Assembly (NCBI RefSeq): GCF_030813515.1
Contig: NZ_JAUSUK010000001.1
Span: forward strand, 1,798,001 to 1,862,000
Length of the DNA stretch: 64,000 bases
Reading direction: 5' to 3'
Origin: Rhodopseudomonas julia
Lineage (GTDB): Bacteria > Pseudomonadota > Alphaproteobacteria > Rhizobiales > Afifellaceae
This document shows positions 15,940 to 25,636 of the stretch, piece by piece. The position numbers were made by a program, and so were the translations under genes. The notes below the pieces were generated by a model. That model saw nothing but the letters and a program-made list of their open reading frames with translations. It had not been told where the DNA came from and made no database searches. The stretch's first letter is position 1; every line of letters begins with the position of its first letter.

Positions 15940-18900
15940 TTGCGGAAAGTTTCTAAGCTCCTCGTTGCCAATCGTTCCGAAATTGCAATCCGTGTGTTTC
16001 GCGCGGCCAACGAGCTGGGGCTGAAGACGGTTGCCGTCTTCGCCGAAGAAGACAAGCTCGCCCTGCATCGCTTCAAGGCCGACGAGGCCTATCTGATCGG
16101 CTCCGGCTCGCACCTGCCCGGCCAGATGGGTCCGATCGAGGCGTATCTGTCGATCGACGAGATCCTGCGCGTCGCCAAGGCGAGCGGTGCGGACGCCATT
16201 CATCCGGGCTACGGCTTTCTGTCGGAAAGCCCGGAATTTGCCGAGGCCTGCCGCGAGGCCGGCATCACCTTCATCGGGCCCTCGCCGGAAACGATGCGCC
16301 GGCTCGGCAACAAGGTTGCCGCGCGCAATCTCGCGGTCGAGGCGGGTGTGCCTGTGATGCCGGCGAGCGAGCCTCTGCCGGACGACGAAAACCGGTGGAA
16401 AGACGTCGCAGGCGAGATCGGCTACCCGGTCATGCTCAAGGCCTCCTGGGGCGGCGGCGGGCGCGGCATGCGCGTCATCTCCAACGAGAAAGAACTCGTG
16501 GAGACGGTGCGGCAGGCGAAGCGCGAGGCCAAGGCCGCCTTCGGCAAGGACGAGGTGTATCTCGAAAAGCTCGTCGAGCATGCGCGCCATGTCGAGGTTC
16601 AGGTCCTCGGTGACCGGCACGGCAACCAGGTGCATCTTTTCGAGCGTGACTGTTCCGTGCAGCGGCGCCACCAAAAGGTCGTAGAGCGCGCGCCGGCGCC
16701 TTATCTGAGTGCGGAAAAGCGGGAGGAATTGTGCGGCTATGCGCTGAAGCTCGCAAAGGCCGCCGATTATGTCTGCGCCGGAACCGTTGAGTTCCTGCAG
16801 GATTCCACGACGGGCGAATTTCACTTCATCGAGGTCAATCCGCGCGTCCAGGTGGAGCACACCGTCACCGAAGAGGTGACGGGCATCGACATCGTCAAAG
16901 CGCAGATCCGGCTGATCGAAGGCGAGAAGATCGGCGATCCCGCGTCGGGCGTGCCGCCGCAGGAGAAGATCTTCCTCAACGGCAACGCCCTGCAATGCCG
17001 TATCACGACGGAAGATCCGGAAGAGAACTTCATCCCGGATTACGGTCGCATAACCGCCTATCGCGGTGCCACCGGCTTCGGCATTCGCCTCGACGGCGGC
17101 ACGGCCTATTCCGGCGCCGTCATCACCCGCTTTTACGATCCGCTTCTGGAGAAGGTGACGGCCTGGGCGCCGACACCGGAGGAGGCGTTGAAGCGGATGC
17201 ACCGGGCGCTGCGCGAATTCCGCATCCGCGGCGTGGCGACCAATCTCACCTTCCTGGAAAACATCATCACGCACCCTTCCTTCCAGGATAACAGCTACAC
17301 GACGCGCTTCATCGACGAGACGCCGGAGCTCTTCGATACGGTGCGGCGCCGCGACCGCGGCACCAAGCTTTTGAATTATATCGCCGATGTTTCCGTGAAC
17401 GGGCATCCGGAGACGCGCAACAGGCCACGACCGCCGGCCGATGTGCCGGCGCCCGTGCCGCCGCTGTTTGGCGCGAAGGCGATGCCAGAGGATTTCCTCG
17501 GCACACGCCAGCTTCTCGACCGCGACGGGCCGGAGGGGTTGGCACGCTGGGTGCGTGCACAGAAGCGGACGCTCGTCACCGACACGACCATGCGCGACGG
17601 GCATCAGTCACTGCTCGCCACCCGTATGCGCACGCACGACATCGCGGCGATCGCACCGGCCTATCAGGCGGCGCTGCCGGAGCTCTTCTCGCTCGAATGC
17701 TGGGGCGGGGCGACCTTCGACGTCGCCATGCGCTTTTTGACGGAAGATCCGTGGGAGCGGCTGAAGCGCATCCGCGCCGGGGCACCGGGCATCTTGATGC
17801 AGATGCTGCTTCGAGGCTCCAACGGCGTCGGCTACACCAATTATCCCGATAACGTCGTCCGCTTCTTCGTCGCCAAGGCGGCGGAGGCGGGTGTCGACGT
17901 GTTCCGCGTCTTCGACTGCCTCAACTGGGTCGAAAACATGCGGGTATCGATGGATGCCGTCATCGAGAGCGGCAAGATCTGCGAAGGCACGATCTGCTAC
18001 ACCGGCGATATCTTCGATCCGGACCGCGCCAAATACGACCTCGCCTATTACGTCGATCTCGCCGCGCAGCTGGAGAAGGCCGGCGCGCATATGATCGCCG
18101 TCAAGGACATGGCGGGCGTCCTGCGTCCTGCCGCGGCGAAGGTGCTCTTCAAGGCGCTGCGTGAGGCGACGGATCTGCCGCTGCATTTCCACACGCATGA
18201 CACGTCGGGCATTTCGGCCGCCTCGGTGCTCGCTGCGGTCGAGGAAGGCGTCGATATCGTCGATGCAGCGATGGATTCCGTTGCGGGCCTCACCTCGCAG
18301 CCGGCGCTCGGCTCGATCGTGGAAGCGCTCGCTTCGGGCGAGCGCGCGACGGGCCTCACGCGTGATGCGATCCGCAAGATCGCCTTTTACTGGGAGGCGG
18401 TGCGCTATCAGTACGCGGCCTTCGAAAGCGACCTCAAGGCGCCGGCCTCGGAGGTCTATCTCCACGAAATGCCGGGCGGACAGTTCACCAATCTCAAGGA
18501 GCAGGCGCGTGGTCTCGGGCTTGAATCGCGCTGGCACAGCGTTGCGCACACCTATCACGACGTGAATTTGATGTTCGGCGACATCGTCAAGGTGACGCCG
18601 TCTTCAAAGGTCGTCGGCGACATGGCGCTGATGATGGTGAGCCAGGATCTCTCCGTCGACGACGTGCTCGATCCGAACCGCGAGATCGCGTTCCCGGATT
18701 CCGTCGTCAAAATGATGCGCGGCGAACTGGGGCAGCCGCCGGGAGGCTGGCCGGAAGCGATTCAGAAGAAGGTTCTGAAGAACGACGAGCCGATCACCGT
18801 GCGGCCCGGCTCTCTGATGGAGCCGGCGGATCTGGAGGCGGAGCGTGCAAAGGCCGTGGAGGCGGCCGATCACGAGATCTCCGACGAGGAGCTCGCCTCC

Positions 18901-19422
18901 TATCTCATGTATCCGAAGGTCTTCACCGACTTTGCGCGGGCGCAGGAGGATTACGGGCCGACGGAGGTTCTGCCGACGCCCGTTTATTTCTACGGGCTCG
19001 AAGCCGGCGACGAGGTGATGGTCGAGATCGAGCGCGGCAAGACGCTCGTGGTTCGCTGTCAGGTGGTCGGCGAGCCCGACGAAGAGGGACAGGTGCGCGT
19101 CTTCTTCGAGCTCAACGGCCAGCCGCGCTTCGTGCGTGTGCCGGACCGCGCCCATGGCGCGGGAGATGCGGCGCGGCGTCCGAAGGCGGAAGCGGGCAAT
19201 GCCGATCAGGTCGGGGCGCCGATGCCAGGCGTCATCTCGCAGATTGCGGTCAAGGCCGGCGAGAAGGTGACGGCGGGCGACGTCCTTCTGTCGATCGAAG
19301 CGATGAAGATGGAGACGGCGATCCATGCCGACCGCGACGGCACGATCGAAGCGCTCACCGTCAAGGCCGGCGATGCCGTCGACGCCAAGGATCTTCTGAT
19401 CAGCTACGAGGCGGCCGAATAG
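15940..19422 (+). CDS. pyc: Pyruvate carboxylase
   Basis: A biotin enzyme of 1160 residues that makes oxaloacetate from pyruvate and bicarbonate with ATP. The biotin carboxylase domain covers residues 1-450 (KLLVANRSEIAIRVFRAANE at the start, then KASWGGGGRGMRV and EVNPRVQVEHTVTEE). The carboxyltransferase domain spans about 520-830 (TTMRDGHQSLLATRMRTHD, LECWGGATFDVAMRFL, HTHDTSG). The carrier domain ends the protein with the biotinylated Lys1123 in EAMKMET. I choose TTG 15940 with GAGAGAGGG upstream, which gives the usual family start; GTG 15934 is equally possible. A single-gene unit, full length for the family. Confidence 0.95.
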   Translation: MRKVSKLLVANRSEIAIRVFRAANELGLKTVAVFAEEDKLALHRFKADEAYLIGSGSHLPGQMGPIEAYLSIDEILRVAKASGADAIHPGYGFLSESPEFAEACREAGITFIGPSPETMRRLGNKVAARNLAVEAGVPVMPASEPLPDDENRWKDVAGEIGYPVMLKASWGGGGRGMRVISNEKELVETVRQAKREAKAAFGKDEVYLEKLVEHARHVEVQVLGDRHGNQVHLFERDCSVQRRHQKVVERAPAPYLSAEKREELCGYALKLAKAADYVCAGTVEFLQDSTTGEFHFIEVNPRVQVEHTVTEEVTGIDIVKAQIRLIEGEKIGDPASGVPPQEKIFLNGNALQCRITTEDPEENFIPDYGRITAYRGATGFGIRLDGGTAYSGAVITRFYDPLLEKVTAWAPTPEEALKRMHRALREFRIRGVATNLTFLENIITHPSFQDNSYTTRFIDETPELFDTVRRRDRGTKLLNYIADVSVNGHPETRNRPRPPADVPAPVPPLFGAKAMPEDFLGTRQLLDRDGPEGLARWVRAQKRTLVTDTTMRDGHQSLLATRMRTHDIAAIAPAYQAALPELFSLECWGGATFDVAMRFLTEDPWERLKRIRAGAPGILMQMLLRGSNGVGYTNYPDNVVRFFVAKAAEAGVDVFRVFDCLNWVENMRVSMDAVIESGKICEGTICYTGDIFDPDRAKYDLAYYVDLAAQLEKAGAHMIAVKDMAGVLRPAAAKVLFKALREATDLPLHFHTHDTSGISAASVLAAVEEGVDIVDAAMDSVAGLTSQPALGSIVEALASGERATGLTRDAIRKIAFYWEAVRYQYAAFESDLKAPASEVYLHEMPGGQFTNLKEQARGLGLESRWHSVAHTYHDVNLMFGDIVKVTPSSKVVGDMALMMVSQDLSVDDVLDPNREIAFPDSVVKMMRGELGQPPGGWPEAIQKKVLKNDEPITVRPGSLMEPADLEAERAKAVEAADHEISDEELASYLMYPKVFTDFARAQEDYGPTEVLPTPVYFYGLEAGDEVMVEIERGKTLVVRCQVVGEPDEEGQVRVFFELNGQPRFVRVPDRAHGAGDAARRPKAEAGNADQVGAPMPGVISQIAVKAGEKVTAGDVLLSIEAMKMETAIHADRDGTIEALTVKAGDAVDAKDLLISYEAAE

Positions 19423-19431
19423 GTTCTTTGA

Positions 19432-20019
19432 TTATCGGCCCGGGTGATCGGCCCGGGCCTCCTCATCTGCCATTTCCGCCTCCTGGCCGATTTCGGCGAG
19501 GGCGCGGCGATGCTGCTCGGCCGATTCCTCGGAAAAACAGCAGAAGATGATTTTCGACAGCGCGCCGGGATGGCCTTCGGAATAGCCGACGCAGGTGGAG
19601 GTCGCGATCGTCGCCGCGCGATCGGCGGGAAAGCCGTAGATGCCGGTCGAGATCGCCGGGAAGGCGATGGATTTCAGGTCGTTCTCGGCTGCGATATCGA
19701 GCGAGCGCTTGTAGGCGGAGGCGAGAAGCTCCGCCTCGCCATGCCCGCCGCCCTGGAAACGCGGGCCGACGGCATGGATGACGTGGCGGGCCGGCAGATC
19801 GTAGCCGTCCGTCAGGCGCGCCTCGCCCGTCGGACAGCCGCCGAGCGTGCGGCACTCCTCGAGAAGACGAGGGCCGGCCGCGCGATGGATCGCTCCGTCG
19901 ACGCCGCCGCCGCCGAGCAGCGACTGATTGGCGGCGTTGACGATTGCATCCACGTCGAGCGTGGTGATGTCGGCAATGATGATCGAGAGCGTCGTCTCGG
20001 CGATTTTAAGCGTGTCCAT
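19432..20019 (-). CDS. Macro-domain O-acetyl-ADP-ribose deacetylase
   Basis: A 195-residue protein of the MacroD/YmdB type. Seen are VDAIVNAANQSLLGGGGVDGAIHRAAG (substrate loop 1, with the conserved NAAN and GGGGVDGAIH) and AFPAISTGIYGFP (loop 2). Enzymes of this group remove acetyl from O-acetyl-ADP-ribose or ADP-ribose from proteins. The C-terminus is acidic and variable. It is read away from the 3-hydroxybutyrate dehydrogenase gene in the same direction, 42 bp behind it, so the two may share a transcript; its stop is 10 bp from the pyc stop. Confidence 0.92.
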   Translation of the reverse strand: MDTLKIAETTLSIIIADITTLDVDAIVNAANQSLLGGGGVDGAIHRAAGPRLLEECRTLGGCPTGEARLTDGYDLPARHVIHAVGPRFQGGGHGEAELLASAYKRSLDIAAENDLKSIAFPAISTGIYGFPADRAATIATSTCVGYSEGHPGALSKIIFCCFSEESAEQHRRALAEIGQEAEMADEEARADHPGR

Positions 20020-20061
20020 CTTCCGAGAAGGCCCTTCGAGCGGCTTCCGTTCCTTTGCCCT

Positions 20062-20841
20062 TTAAAGAGCCGTCCAGCCGCCGTCGATTGACAACGGTGT
20101 CCCGGTGATCTGCGCGGCTGCATCCGAGCAGAGGAAGACGGCCATGGCGCCGATATCCTCGATCTTGACGAATTGCTTCGTCGGCTGGCGTTCCAGCATC
20201 ACTTCGCGGATCACCGTCTCGCGGTCCATGTTGTGGGTCTTCATCTGGTCGTCGATCTGACCCTCGACCAGCGGGGTCTTCACATAACCCGGGCAGATGG
20301 CGTTGCAGGTGATCGCCGTTTCCGCCAGCTCCAGCGCCACCGTTTTCGTGAGGCCGACGACGCCGTGCTTGGCGGAGACATAGGCGCTCTTATAGGGCGA
20401 GGCGGTGAGACCATGGGCGGAGGCGATGTTGATGATCCGTCCCCAGCCGGCTTTCTTCATCCCGGGCACCGCGGCAGCCGTGGTGAAGAAGGCGGAGGAG
20501 AGGTTGATGGCGATGATCTGGTGCCATTTCTCGGCCGGGAAATCCTCCACCTTCGCCACATGCTGGATGCCGGCATTGTTGACGAGGATCTGGACCGGCC
20601 CGATCTTGGCGGCCTCTTCGATGAGGCCACGGCATTCCGCATCGACCGACATGTCGGCCTTCACATATTTTGCCGTCACGCCGTGTTCGGAGGCGATCTT
20701 CTCGGCGAGCTCGTGGTCCTCGCGCCGGTCCGTGAAGGAATTGATCACGACATTGGCGCCTTCCGCCGCAAGCGCCTTGGCGACGCCGAGCCCGATGCCG
20801 GAATTCGATCCGGTAATGACGGCGGTCTTGCCCTTCAGCAT
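20062..20841 (-). CDS. bdhA: 3-hydroxybutyrate dehydrogenase, SDR family
   Basis: A 259-residue short-chain dehydrogenase that oxidises D-3-hydroxybutyrate to acetoacetate with NAD, a step in poly-hydroxybutyrate use. The cofactor motif is TGSNSGIGLG, followed by NNAG in VNNAGIQH and the catalytic YVSAKHG. The N-terminal MLKGKTAVITGS and the C-terminal ITGTPLSIDGGWTAL match this enzyme more closely than generic SDRs. ATG 20841 has AGGAGAAGAAG upstream, so the longer in-frame extension is rejected. The macro-domain gene follows. Confidence 0.85.
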   Translation of the reverse strand: MLKGKTAVITGSNSGIGLGVAKALAAEGANVVINSFTDRREDHELAEKIASEHGVTAKYVKADMSVDAECRGLIEEAAKIGPVQILVNNAGIQHVAKVEDFPAEKWHQIIAINLSSAFFTTAAAVPGMKKAGWGRIINIASAHGLTASPYKSAYVSAKHGVVGLTKTVALELAETAITCNAICPGYVKTPLVEGQIDDQMKTHNMDRETVIREVMLERQPTKQFVKIEDIGAMAVFLCSDAAAQITGTPLSIDGGWTAL

Positions 20842-21005
20842 GCTTCTTCTCCTGCGATTTCTTCGTTGCACGTGAAAATGCTGCGGGAGGCGGGGTTTTC
20901 CAGGCCAGTTACCGTGGCTGCAGGGCCGGCATGCACGGTGGAACAACGCCTGCACGCGCGGCGTTGATCAAAGTCCGTGAGTCTTATCAGCTGGTTGAGT
21001 CCGAT

Positions 21006-21956
21006 ATGCCCGCCGTCCGTCCTGTCTGGAAAGGTCAGCTGCGCCTCTCTCTTGTTTCCATCCCGGTCGAACTCTACTCGGCGACGAAGACCTCTTCCAA
21101 GATCTCCTTTCGTCAGATTCACGAACCTTCCGGCAAGCCCGTGAAATACCAGAAGGTCGTTCCCGGCGTCGGACCCGTCGATACAGACGAGATTTTGAAG
21201 GGTTTCGAATACGAGAAGGGGAATTACGTTCTTCTGTCGGAAGACGAGATCGACGAGGTCAAGCTCGAGACGAAGAAGACGCTCGAGCTCACACAGTTCG
21301 TCGGATCATGCGAGATCGCCCCGCTTTATTTCGACAAGCCCTATTTCATGGTCCCGCAGGACGAGCTCGCCGAAGATGCCTTCCGCGTCGTGCGCGATGC
21401 GCTGCGCCAGTCGGAGAAGGTCGGTCTCGGACAGCTCGCGCTTCGCGGCAAGGAATATCTCGTCGCCATCAAGCCCTGCGGGACGGGCCTTCTCCTGGAG
21501 ACGCTGCATTACGAAGATGAAATCCGCAAATCGGATTCCTTCTTCTCCGGGATCGGCGACGAGGAGGCGGATGAGGATCTTCTGGGCGTTGCCTCGGAAC
21601 TGATCGAGCGCAAGACCGCGCCCTTCGATGCCGCCGTCTTCAAGGACCATTACGTGAAGGCGCTGCGTGACGTGATCGATGCGAAGCTCAAGAAGAAACG
21701 GCCCAAGGTCGTGGAAAGCGACGAAGACGAGGCGCCGAAACGCGGCGGCGACAACGTCATCGATCTGATGGCGGCGCTCAAAGAAAGCCTGGAAAAGAGC
21801 GACGACGGCAAGAGCGGCGGAAAGAGCGGCCGAAAATCCGCGGCGAAGACGTCGTCCTCTTCGGCGAAGTCGCGGAGCGGAAAGGCGAGCACAGGTAAAT
21901 CCTCGTCCCGCCCGAAATCCTCCAGCTCAGCCGGGCGGCAGCGGAAATCGGCTTGA
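21006..21956 (+). CDS. ku: Ku protein, non-homologous end joining
   Basis: A 316-residue bacterial Ku, a homodimer that binds DNA double-strand ends and recruits LigD. The conserved core is seen from RPVWKGQLRLSLVSIPVELYSAT through SFRQIH, KYQKVVPG and the LLSEDEIDEVK segment. After residue 250 comes a long low-complexity Lys/Ser-rich tail (SGGKSGRKSAAK and similar), the extended basic C-terminus known from many rhizobial Ku proteins that helps DNA binding. ATG 21006 gives the usual start. ligD begins 9 bp after the stop, so the two form an operon. Confidence 0.95.
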   Translation: MPAVRPVWKGQLRLSLVSIPVELYSATKTSSKISFRQIHEPSGKPVKYQKVVPGVGPVDTDEILKGFEYEKGNYVLLSEDEIDEVKLETKKTLELTQFVGSCEIAPLYFDKPYFMVPQDELAEDAFRVVRDALRQSEKVGLGQLALRGKEYLVAIKPCGTGLLLETLHYEDEIRKSDSFFSGIGDEEADEDLLGVASELIERKTAPFDAAVFKDHYVKALRDVIDAKLKKKRPKVVESDEDEAPKRGGDNVIDLMAALKESLEKSDDGKSGGKSGRKSAAKTSSSSAKSRSGKASTGKSSSRPKSSSSAGRQRKSA

Positions 21957-21965
21957 GGCGGCTCG

Positions 21966-24635
21966 ATGGCGACGACCGACCTTCTCAAGACCTATCGTAC
22001 CAAGCGCGACTTCGCCAAAACGCAGGAGCCGAAGGGCAGGCACGGCAAGAGCAAGGGGGCGAGCTTTGTCGTGCAGAAGCACGACGCCACCCGCCTGCAT
22101 TACGATTTCCGCCTCGAGCTCGATGGCGTCCTGAAGAGCTGGGCGGTGACCAAGGGTCCGAGCCTCGATCCTGGCGAAAAACGCCTGGCCGTGCATGTCG
22201 AGGATCATCCTCTCGATTACGGCGGCTTCGAAGGGACGATCCCCAAGGGTCAGTATGGCGGCGGCACGGTGATGCTGTGGGATCGCGGCACCTGGGAGCC
22301 GCTCCATGATCCGCATGAGGGCTTGAAAGAGGGCAAGCTGCATTTCCGTCTCAACGGCGAGCGCATGAAGGGCGGCTGGACGCTCGTCAAAATGCGCGGG
22401 CGAGCGAAGGAGAAGCGTGAGAACTGGCTTCTCATCAAGGAGCGCGACGAGACGGCCGACGATGATGATCCGCTTCTGAAAGACCACGAGACCAGTGTTG
22501 CGACCGGCCGCAGCATGCAGGCGATCGCGGAGGGCGCGGATTCGCCCGTGTGGGAATCGGAGCCCGAGAAAGGCAGTGAGACTGCCAAGGGCGAAACCGG
22601 CTCCAAGGGCAAGGCGGCTGCCAAGAAGAGCGCAGGGACGAAAGGCGCCAAGGCCGCGCTGCCGGCCTTCCGCGCCCCGCAGCTTGCAACCCTCGTCGAT
22701 GCCGTGCCGTCGGGGGCGGGCTGGGTGCACGAAATGAAATATGACGGCTACCGTCTGATCGTGGCGCTTGGTGAAGGGGGCCCGAAGTTTTTCACCCGCA
22801 GCGGCCAGGATTGGACGGCGAAATTTCCGAAGCTTGCCAAGGCCTTCGCGCCGCTCGGCAGGCGGTCGGCGCTCGTGGACGGCGAGCTCGTCGCCTTCGA
22901 CGACAAGGGGCGAACCGATTTTTCCAGCCTGCAGCGGGCGATCGGCGAGGGGCGCGATCTCGCCTTTTTCGCCTTCGATCTTCTCGAGATCGACGGTGAG
23001 GACGTGACCGGCGAAAAACTGAGCGAGCGCAAGACGCGGCTCAAAGAGTTCTTGAAGCCGCTGCCGAAAAATTCCGTCGTGCAGTTTTCCGAACATGTGC
23101 GCGGCGAAGGCGAGAAGGTGCTGTCGGCGCTCTGTGCCGGCGGGCATGAGGGCATCGTCTCGAAGAAGGCGGATTCACCCTATCGCTCGCGGCGCACCAA
23201 GACCTGGCTCAAGATCAAATGTACCAAGCGGCAGGAATTCGTCATCGGCGGCTGGTCGCCGTCCGAGCGGCGCACCGGCTTTTCGTCTCTTCTTCTCGGC
23301 ACCTTCAAGGACGGCAAGCTTCGTTACCACGGGCGTGTCGGCACGGGCTTCGATGAGAGCGATCTCGATGCCTTGTCGAAGCGGCTGAAAGCGATCGAGC
23401 GCAAGACGCCGCCTTTCGCCGATGCGCCGAAGGCGGTGGCGCGCGGTGCCCATTGGGTGAGGCCGGAACTCGTCGCCGAGATCGCCTTCACCGAATTCAC
23501 CGGCGACAACATCCTGCGCCACCCTTCTTTTCTGGGGCTGCGGGAGGATAAGGAGGCCAGCAAGGTGAGCCTCGAAAAGCCTGTTGCGGCGACAGACGCC
23601 GAAACCTCGTCGACGTCGAAGCAAGAGCCGGGGAAGCAAGAGCCGGGGAAGCAAGAGCCGGGGAAGCAAGGGTCCGGGAAGCGAGGCTCGAGCGGAGCGT
23701 CGTCTCCGGGTGCCGCAAGCGCCGCGGGCGACGGCGACGACATGCGCATCGCTGGCGTGCGTCTGACGTCGCCCGATCGTGTCGTCTTTCCAAGCCAGGG
23801 TCTGTCGAAGCGCGATCTTGCGGAATATTACGCGGCGATCGGCGACTGGATGCTGCCTTATCTCGCCGAGCGCCCTCTCAGCCTCGTGCGTTGTCCGCAG
23901 GGACGCGCCAAGAAGTGTTTTTTCCAGAAGCACGATTCCGGCGGTTTCCCCGACGAGATGAAGCGCGTGGAGATCACCGAGGGCTCCGGCGACACAGAGC
24001 AGTATTTCTATGTCGACGATCTCGCGGGCATCGTCGCCGGCGTGCAGATGGGGGTCATGGAATTCCATATCTGGGGTTCGCGCATCGATCAGATCGAGAA
24101 GCCGGAGCGCATCGTCTTCGATCTCGATCCCGACGAAGGGCTCGATTTCGGTGATGTGAAGACCGCCTCTTTCGACCTCCGCGACCGGCTCTCCGATCTC
24201 GGCTTTCAGAGTTTTCCGATGCTCTCTGGCGGCAAGGGCATACATGTCATCGTGCCTGTGACGCGGCGTGCCGAATGGCCCGAGGTCAAGGCGTTCGCCC
24301 GGGGCTTTGCGGTAAAGCTCGCGGAGGAGGCGCCGGACAAATACGTGGCGACGATGTCGAAAGCGAAGCGCAAGGGGCGGATTTTCATCGATTATCTCCG
24401 CAACGAGCGCGGCTCGACGGCCATCGCCCCCTTCTCCACACGCTCGCGCGACGGGGCGCCAGTGGCGGCGCCAGTCTCCTGGGATGAGCTCTCATCGGTG
24501 AAAGCGGCGAATGCCTACACCGTGGAAAATCTGCCGAAACGGCTCAAGGCGCTTCGTGGCGATCCCTGGGGCGAATATCAATCCGTGCGGCAGTCGATCA
24601 CCAAGGCGGCTATGAAGGCGGTCAAAGGCGATTGA
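21966..24635 (+). CDS. ligD: Multidomain DNA ligase D
   Basis: An 889-residue ATP-dependent ligase that processes and seals double-strand breaks with Ku. Domain order is phosphoesterase (residues 1-165; FVVQKHDATRLHYDFRLE), ligase (about 220-515; catalytic Lys258 in EMKYDGYRL, then VDGELVAFD and KTWLKIKC) and polymerase/primase (about 590-889; VFPSQGLSKRDLAEYY, IVFDLDPDEGLDF, and FIDYLRNERGSTAIAPFS). The ligase and polymerase parts are joined by a linker with four repeats of about five residues (KQEPG), made by a 15-bp tandem repeat. All three activities appear intact. It follows ku directly. Confidence 0.95.
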   Translation: MATTDLLKTYRTKRDFAKTQEPKGRHGKSKGASFVVQKHDATRLHYDFRLELDGVLKSWAVTKGPSLDPGEKRLAVHVEDHPLDYGGFEGTIPKGQYGGGTVMLWDRGTWEPLHDPHEGLKEGKLHFRLNGERMKGGWTLVKMRGRAKEKRENWLLIKERDETADDDDPLLKDHETSVATGRSMQAIAEGADSPVWESEPEKGSETAKGETGSKGKAAAKKSAGTKGAKAALPAFRAPQLATLVDAVPSGAGWVHEMKYDGYRLIVALGEGGPKFFTRSGQDWTAKFPKLAKAFAPLGRRSALVDGELVAFDDKGRTDFSSLQRAIGEGRDLAFFAFDLLEIDGEDVTGEKLSERKTRLKEFLKPLPKNSVVQFSEHVRGEGEKVLSALCAGGHEGIVSKKADSPYRSRRTKTWLKIKCTKRQEFVIGGWSPSERRTGFSSLLLGTFKDGKLRYHGRVGTGFDESDLDALSKRLKAIERKTPPFADAPKAVARGAHWVRPELVAEIAFTEFTGDNILRHPSFLGLREDKEASKVSLEKPVAATDAETSSTSKQEPGKQEPGKQEPGKQGSGKRGSSGASSPGAASAAGDGDDMRIAGVRLTSPDRVVFPSQGLSKRDLAEYYAAIGDWMLPYLAERPLSLVRCPQGRAKKCFFQKHDSGGFPDEMKRVEITEGSGDTEQYFYVDDLAGIVAGVQMGVMEFHIWGSRIDQIEKPERIVFDLDPDEGLDFGDVKTASFDLRDRLSDLGFQSFPMLSGGKGIHVIVPVTRRAEWPEVKAFARGFAVKLAEEAPDKYVATMSKAKRKGRIFIDYLRNERGSTAIAPFSTRSRDGAPVAAPVSWDELSSVKAANAYTVENLPKRLKALRGDPWGEYQSVRQSITKAAMKAVKGD
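23619..23678 (+). repeat. 15-bp tandem repeat in the ligD linker, four units
   Basis: Three exact copies of AAGCAAGAGCCGGGG and a fourth degenerate copy lie in frame and encode repeated KQEPG. They sit in the hinge between ligase and polymerase domains, so copy number could vary by slippage without breaking the frame. Confidence 0.9.
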
Positions 24636-24681
24636 GCGCCGGCCGTCGCCTCTGCATCGCAGGCACCGGGAACAGGTTTTT

Positions 24682-25593
24682 ATGGAAAGAACGATTCTGG
24701 CAGTCGATGCCGGCGGCACGAAATGCCGTGCGCGTCTTGTCGCCCCTGATGGAACGGTCCTGGCGAGCGGCGAGGGGGGCGCCTGCAATCCCTCTACCGA
24801 CCTCGCAGGGGCGATTGCCGTCCTTGATGCGCTCATCAATGTGCTTTGTCGGCAGACCAATCCGGCGACCGAGCGCAGATCGGTGGTTCTCAGCCTCGGC
24901 GTGGCGGGTCTCGTCGATGTCGGCCGCCGCACGTCCTTTCTTGCCGCAGCCGAGGGCTTTGCCGAGATCGTGGCGATGTCGGACGGTTACGCGGCGCTCA
25001 TCGGGGCTGGCGGCGGGCAACCTGCGCGTCTCGTCATTCTCGGCACAGGTGCGGCCGGTCACCGGCTCTTCGCCGATGGGACCTCGATCCAACGCGACGG
25101 CTGGGGCTTTCTCGGAGGAGATCGGGGCTCCGGCGCCTGGCTCGGCCGCCGGGCCGTGGAGGCCGCGTTGAAGAGCTATGACGGGGCGGCGCCTGAGAGC
25201 CTCCTGTCGCAGAGGCTCACCGCCCGGCTTGGCGGCAACGAGGCCGCCATTCTGGATTGGCTGTTGCAGGCGAGGCCACGGGATTTCGCTTCGCTCGTGC
25301 TGGAGATCGTTGCCGCAGCCGAGGCGGGCGATGGTGCGGCCGACGCGCTTCTGGAAGCTGCGGCCGATGAGGCCGCGGCCCTGGTGCGGTCCCTTGGCGA
25401 GAGAGAACGCGGAGAGAGCGGGCGCGGAGAAGGTGAGGGGGAGCCGCTCTATCTCCTGGGCGGGCTTTCGGAGCTTTTGCGCACGCGCATCGAGACACGA
25501 CTCAATCAGCGTTTCGGCGTGCCGCAAGGCGGCGCACTCGACGGCTGTCTCCTCGTCGCCCGCAGACAGGCGCCGCAGGAGCGGCGCCGGTAG
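24682..25593 (+). CDS. BadF/BadG/BcrA/BcrD-type ATPase, probable glucosamine or GlcNAc kinase
   Basis: A 303-residue protein of the ASKHA fold. The phosphate-1 loop is LAVDAGGTKCRARLV, the adenosine/phosphate-2 region is VILGTGAAGH, and RDGWGFLGGDRGSGAWLG is the segment typical of the BadF/BcrA and N-acetylglucosamine kinase group. A Glu/Arg/Gly-rich loop (about residues 235-252) is unusual and probably disordered. It lies 46 bp after ligD on the same strand but has no evident functional link to it. Which sugar or other substrate it phosphorylates cannot be told. Confidence 0.75.
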   Translation: MERTILAVDAGGTKCRARLVAPDGTVLASGEGGACNPSTDLAGAIAVLDALINVLCRQTNPATERRSVVLSLGVAGLVDVGRRTSFLAAAEGFAEIVAMSDGYAALIGAGGGQPARLVILGTGAAGHRLFADGTSIQRDGWGFLGGDRGSGAWLGRRAVEAALKSYDGAAPESLLSQRLTARLGGNEAAILDWLLQARPRDFASLVLEIVAAAEAGDGAADALLEAAADEAAALVRSLGERERGESGRGEGEGEPLYLLGGLSELLRTRIETRLNQRFGVPQGGALDGCLLVARRQAPQERRR

Positions 25594-25636
25594 GAAAGAC
25601 GCGAACCCTCCGCCCGTGTGGGGCCGCCCAGGCCCG

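Noticed and set aside
15820-17604. 594-residue minus-strand frame
   Set aside because: It is antisense to pyruvate carboxylase, whose motifs are intact on the plus strand.
23619-23678. Possible CRISPR or satellite
   Set aside because: The unit is 15 bp, has no spacers and lies in frame in ligD.
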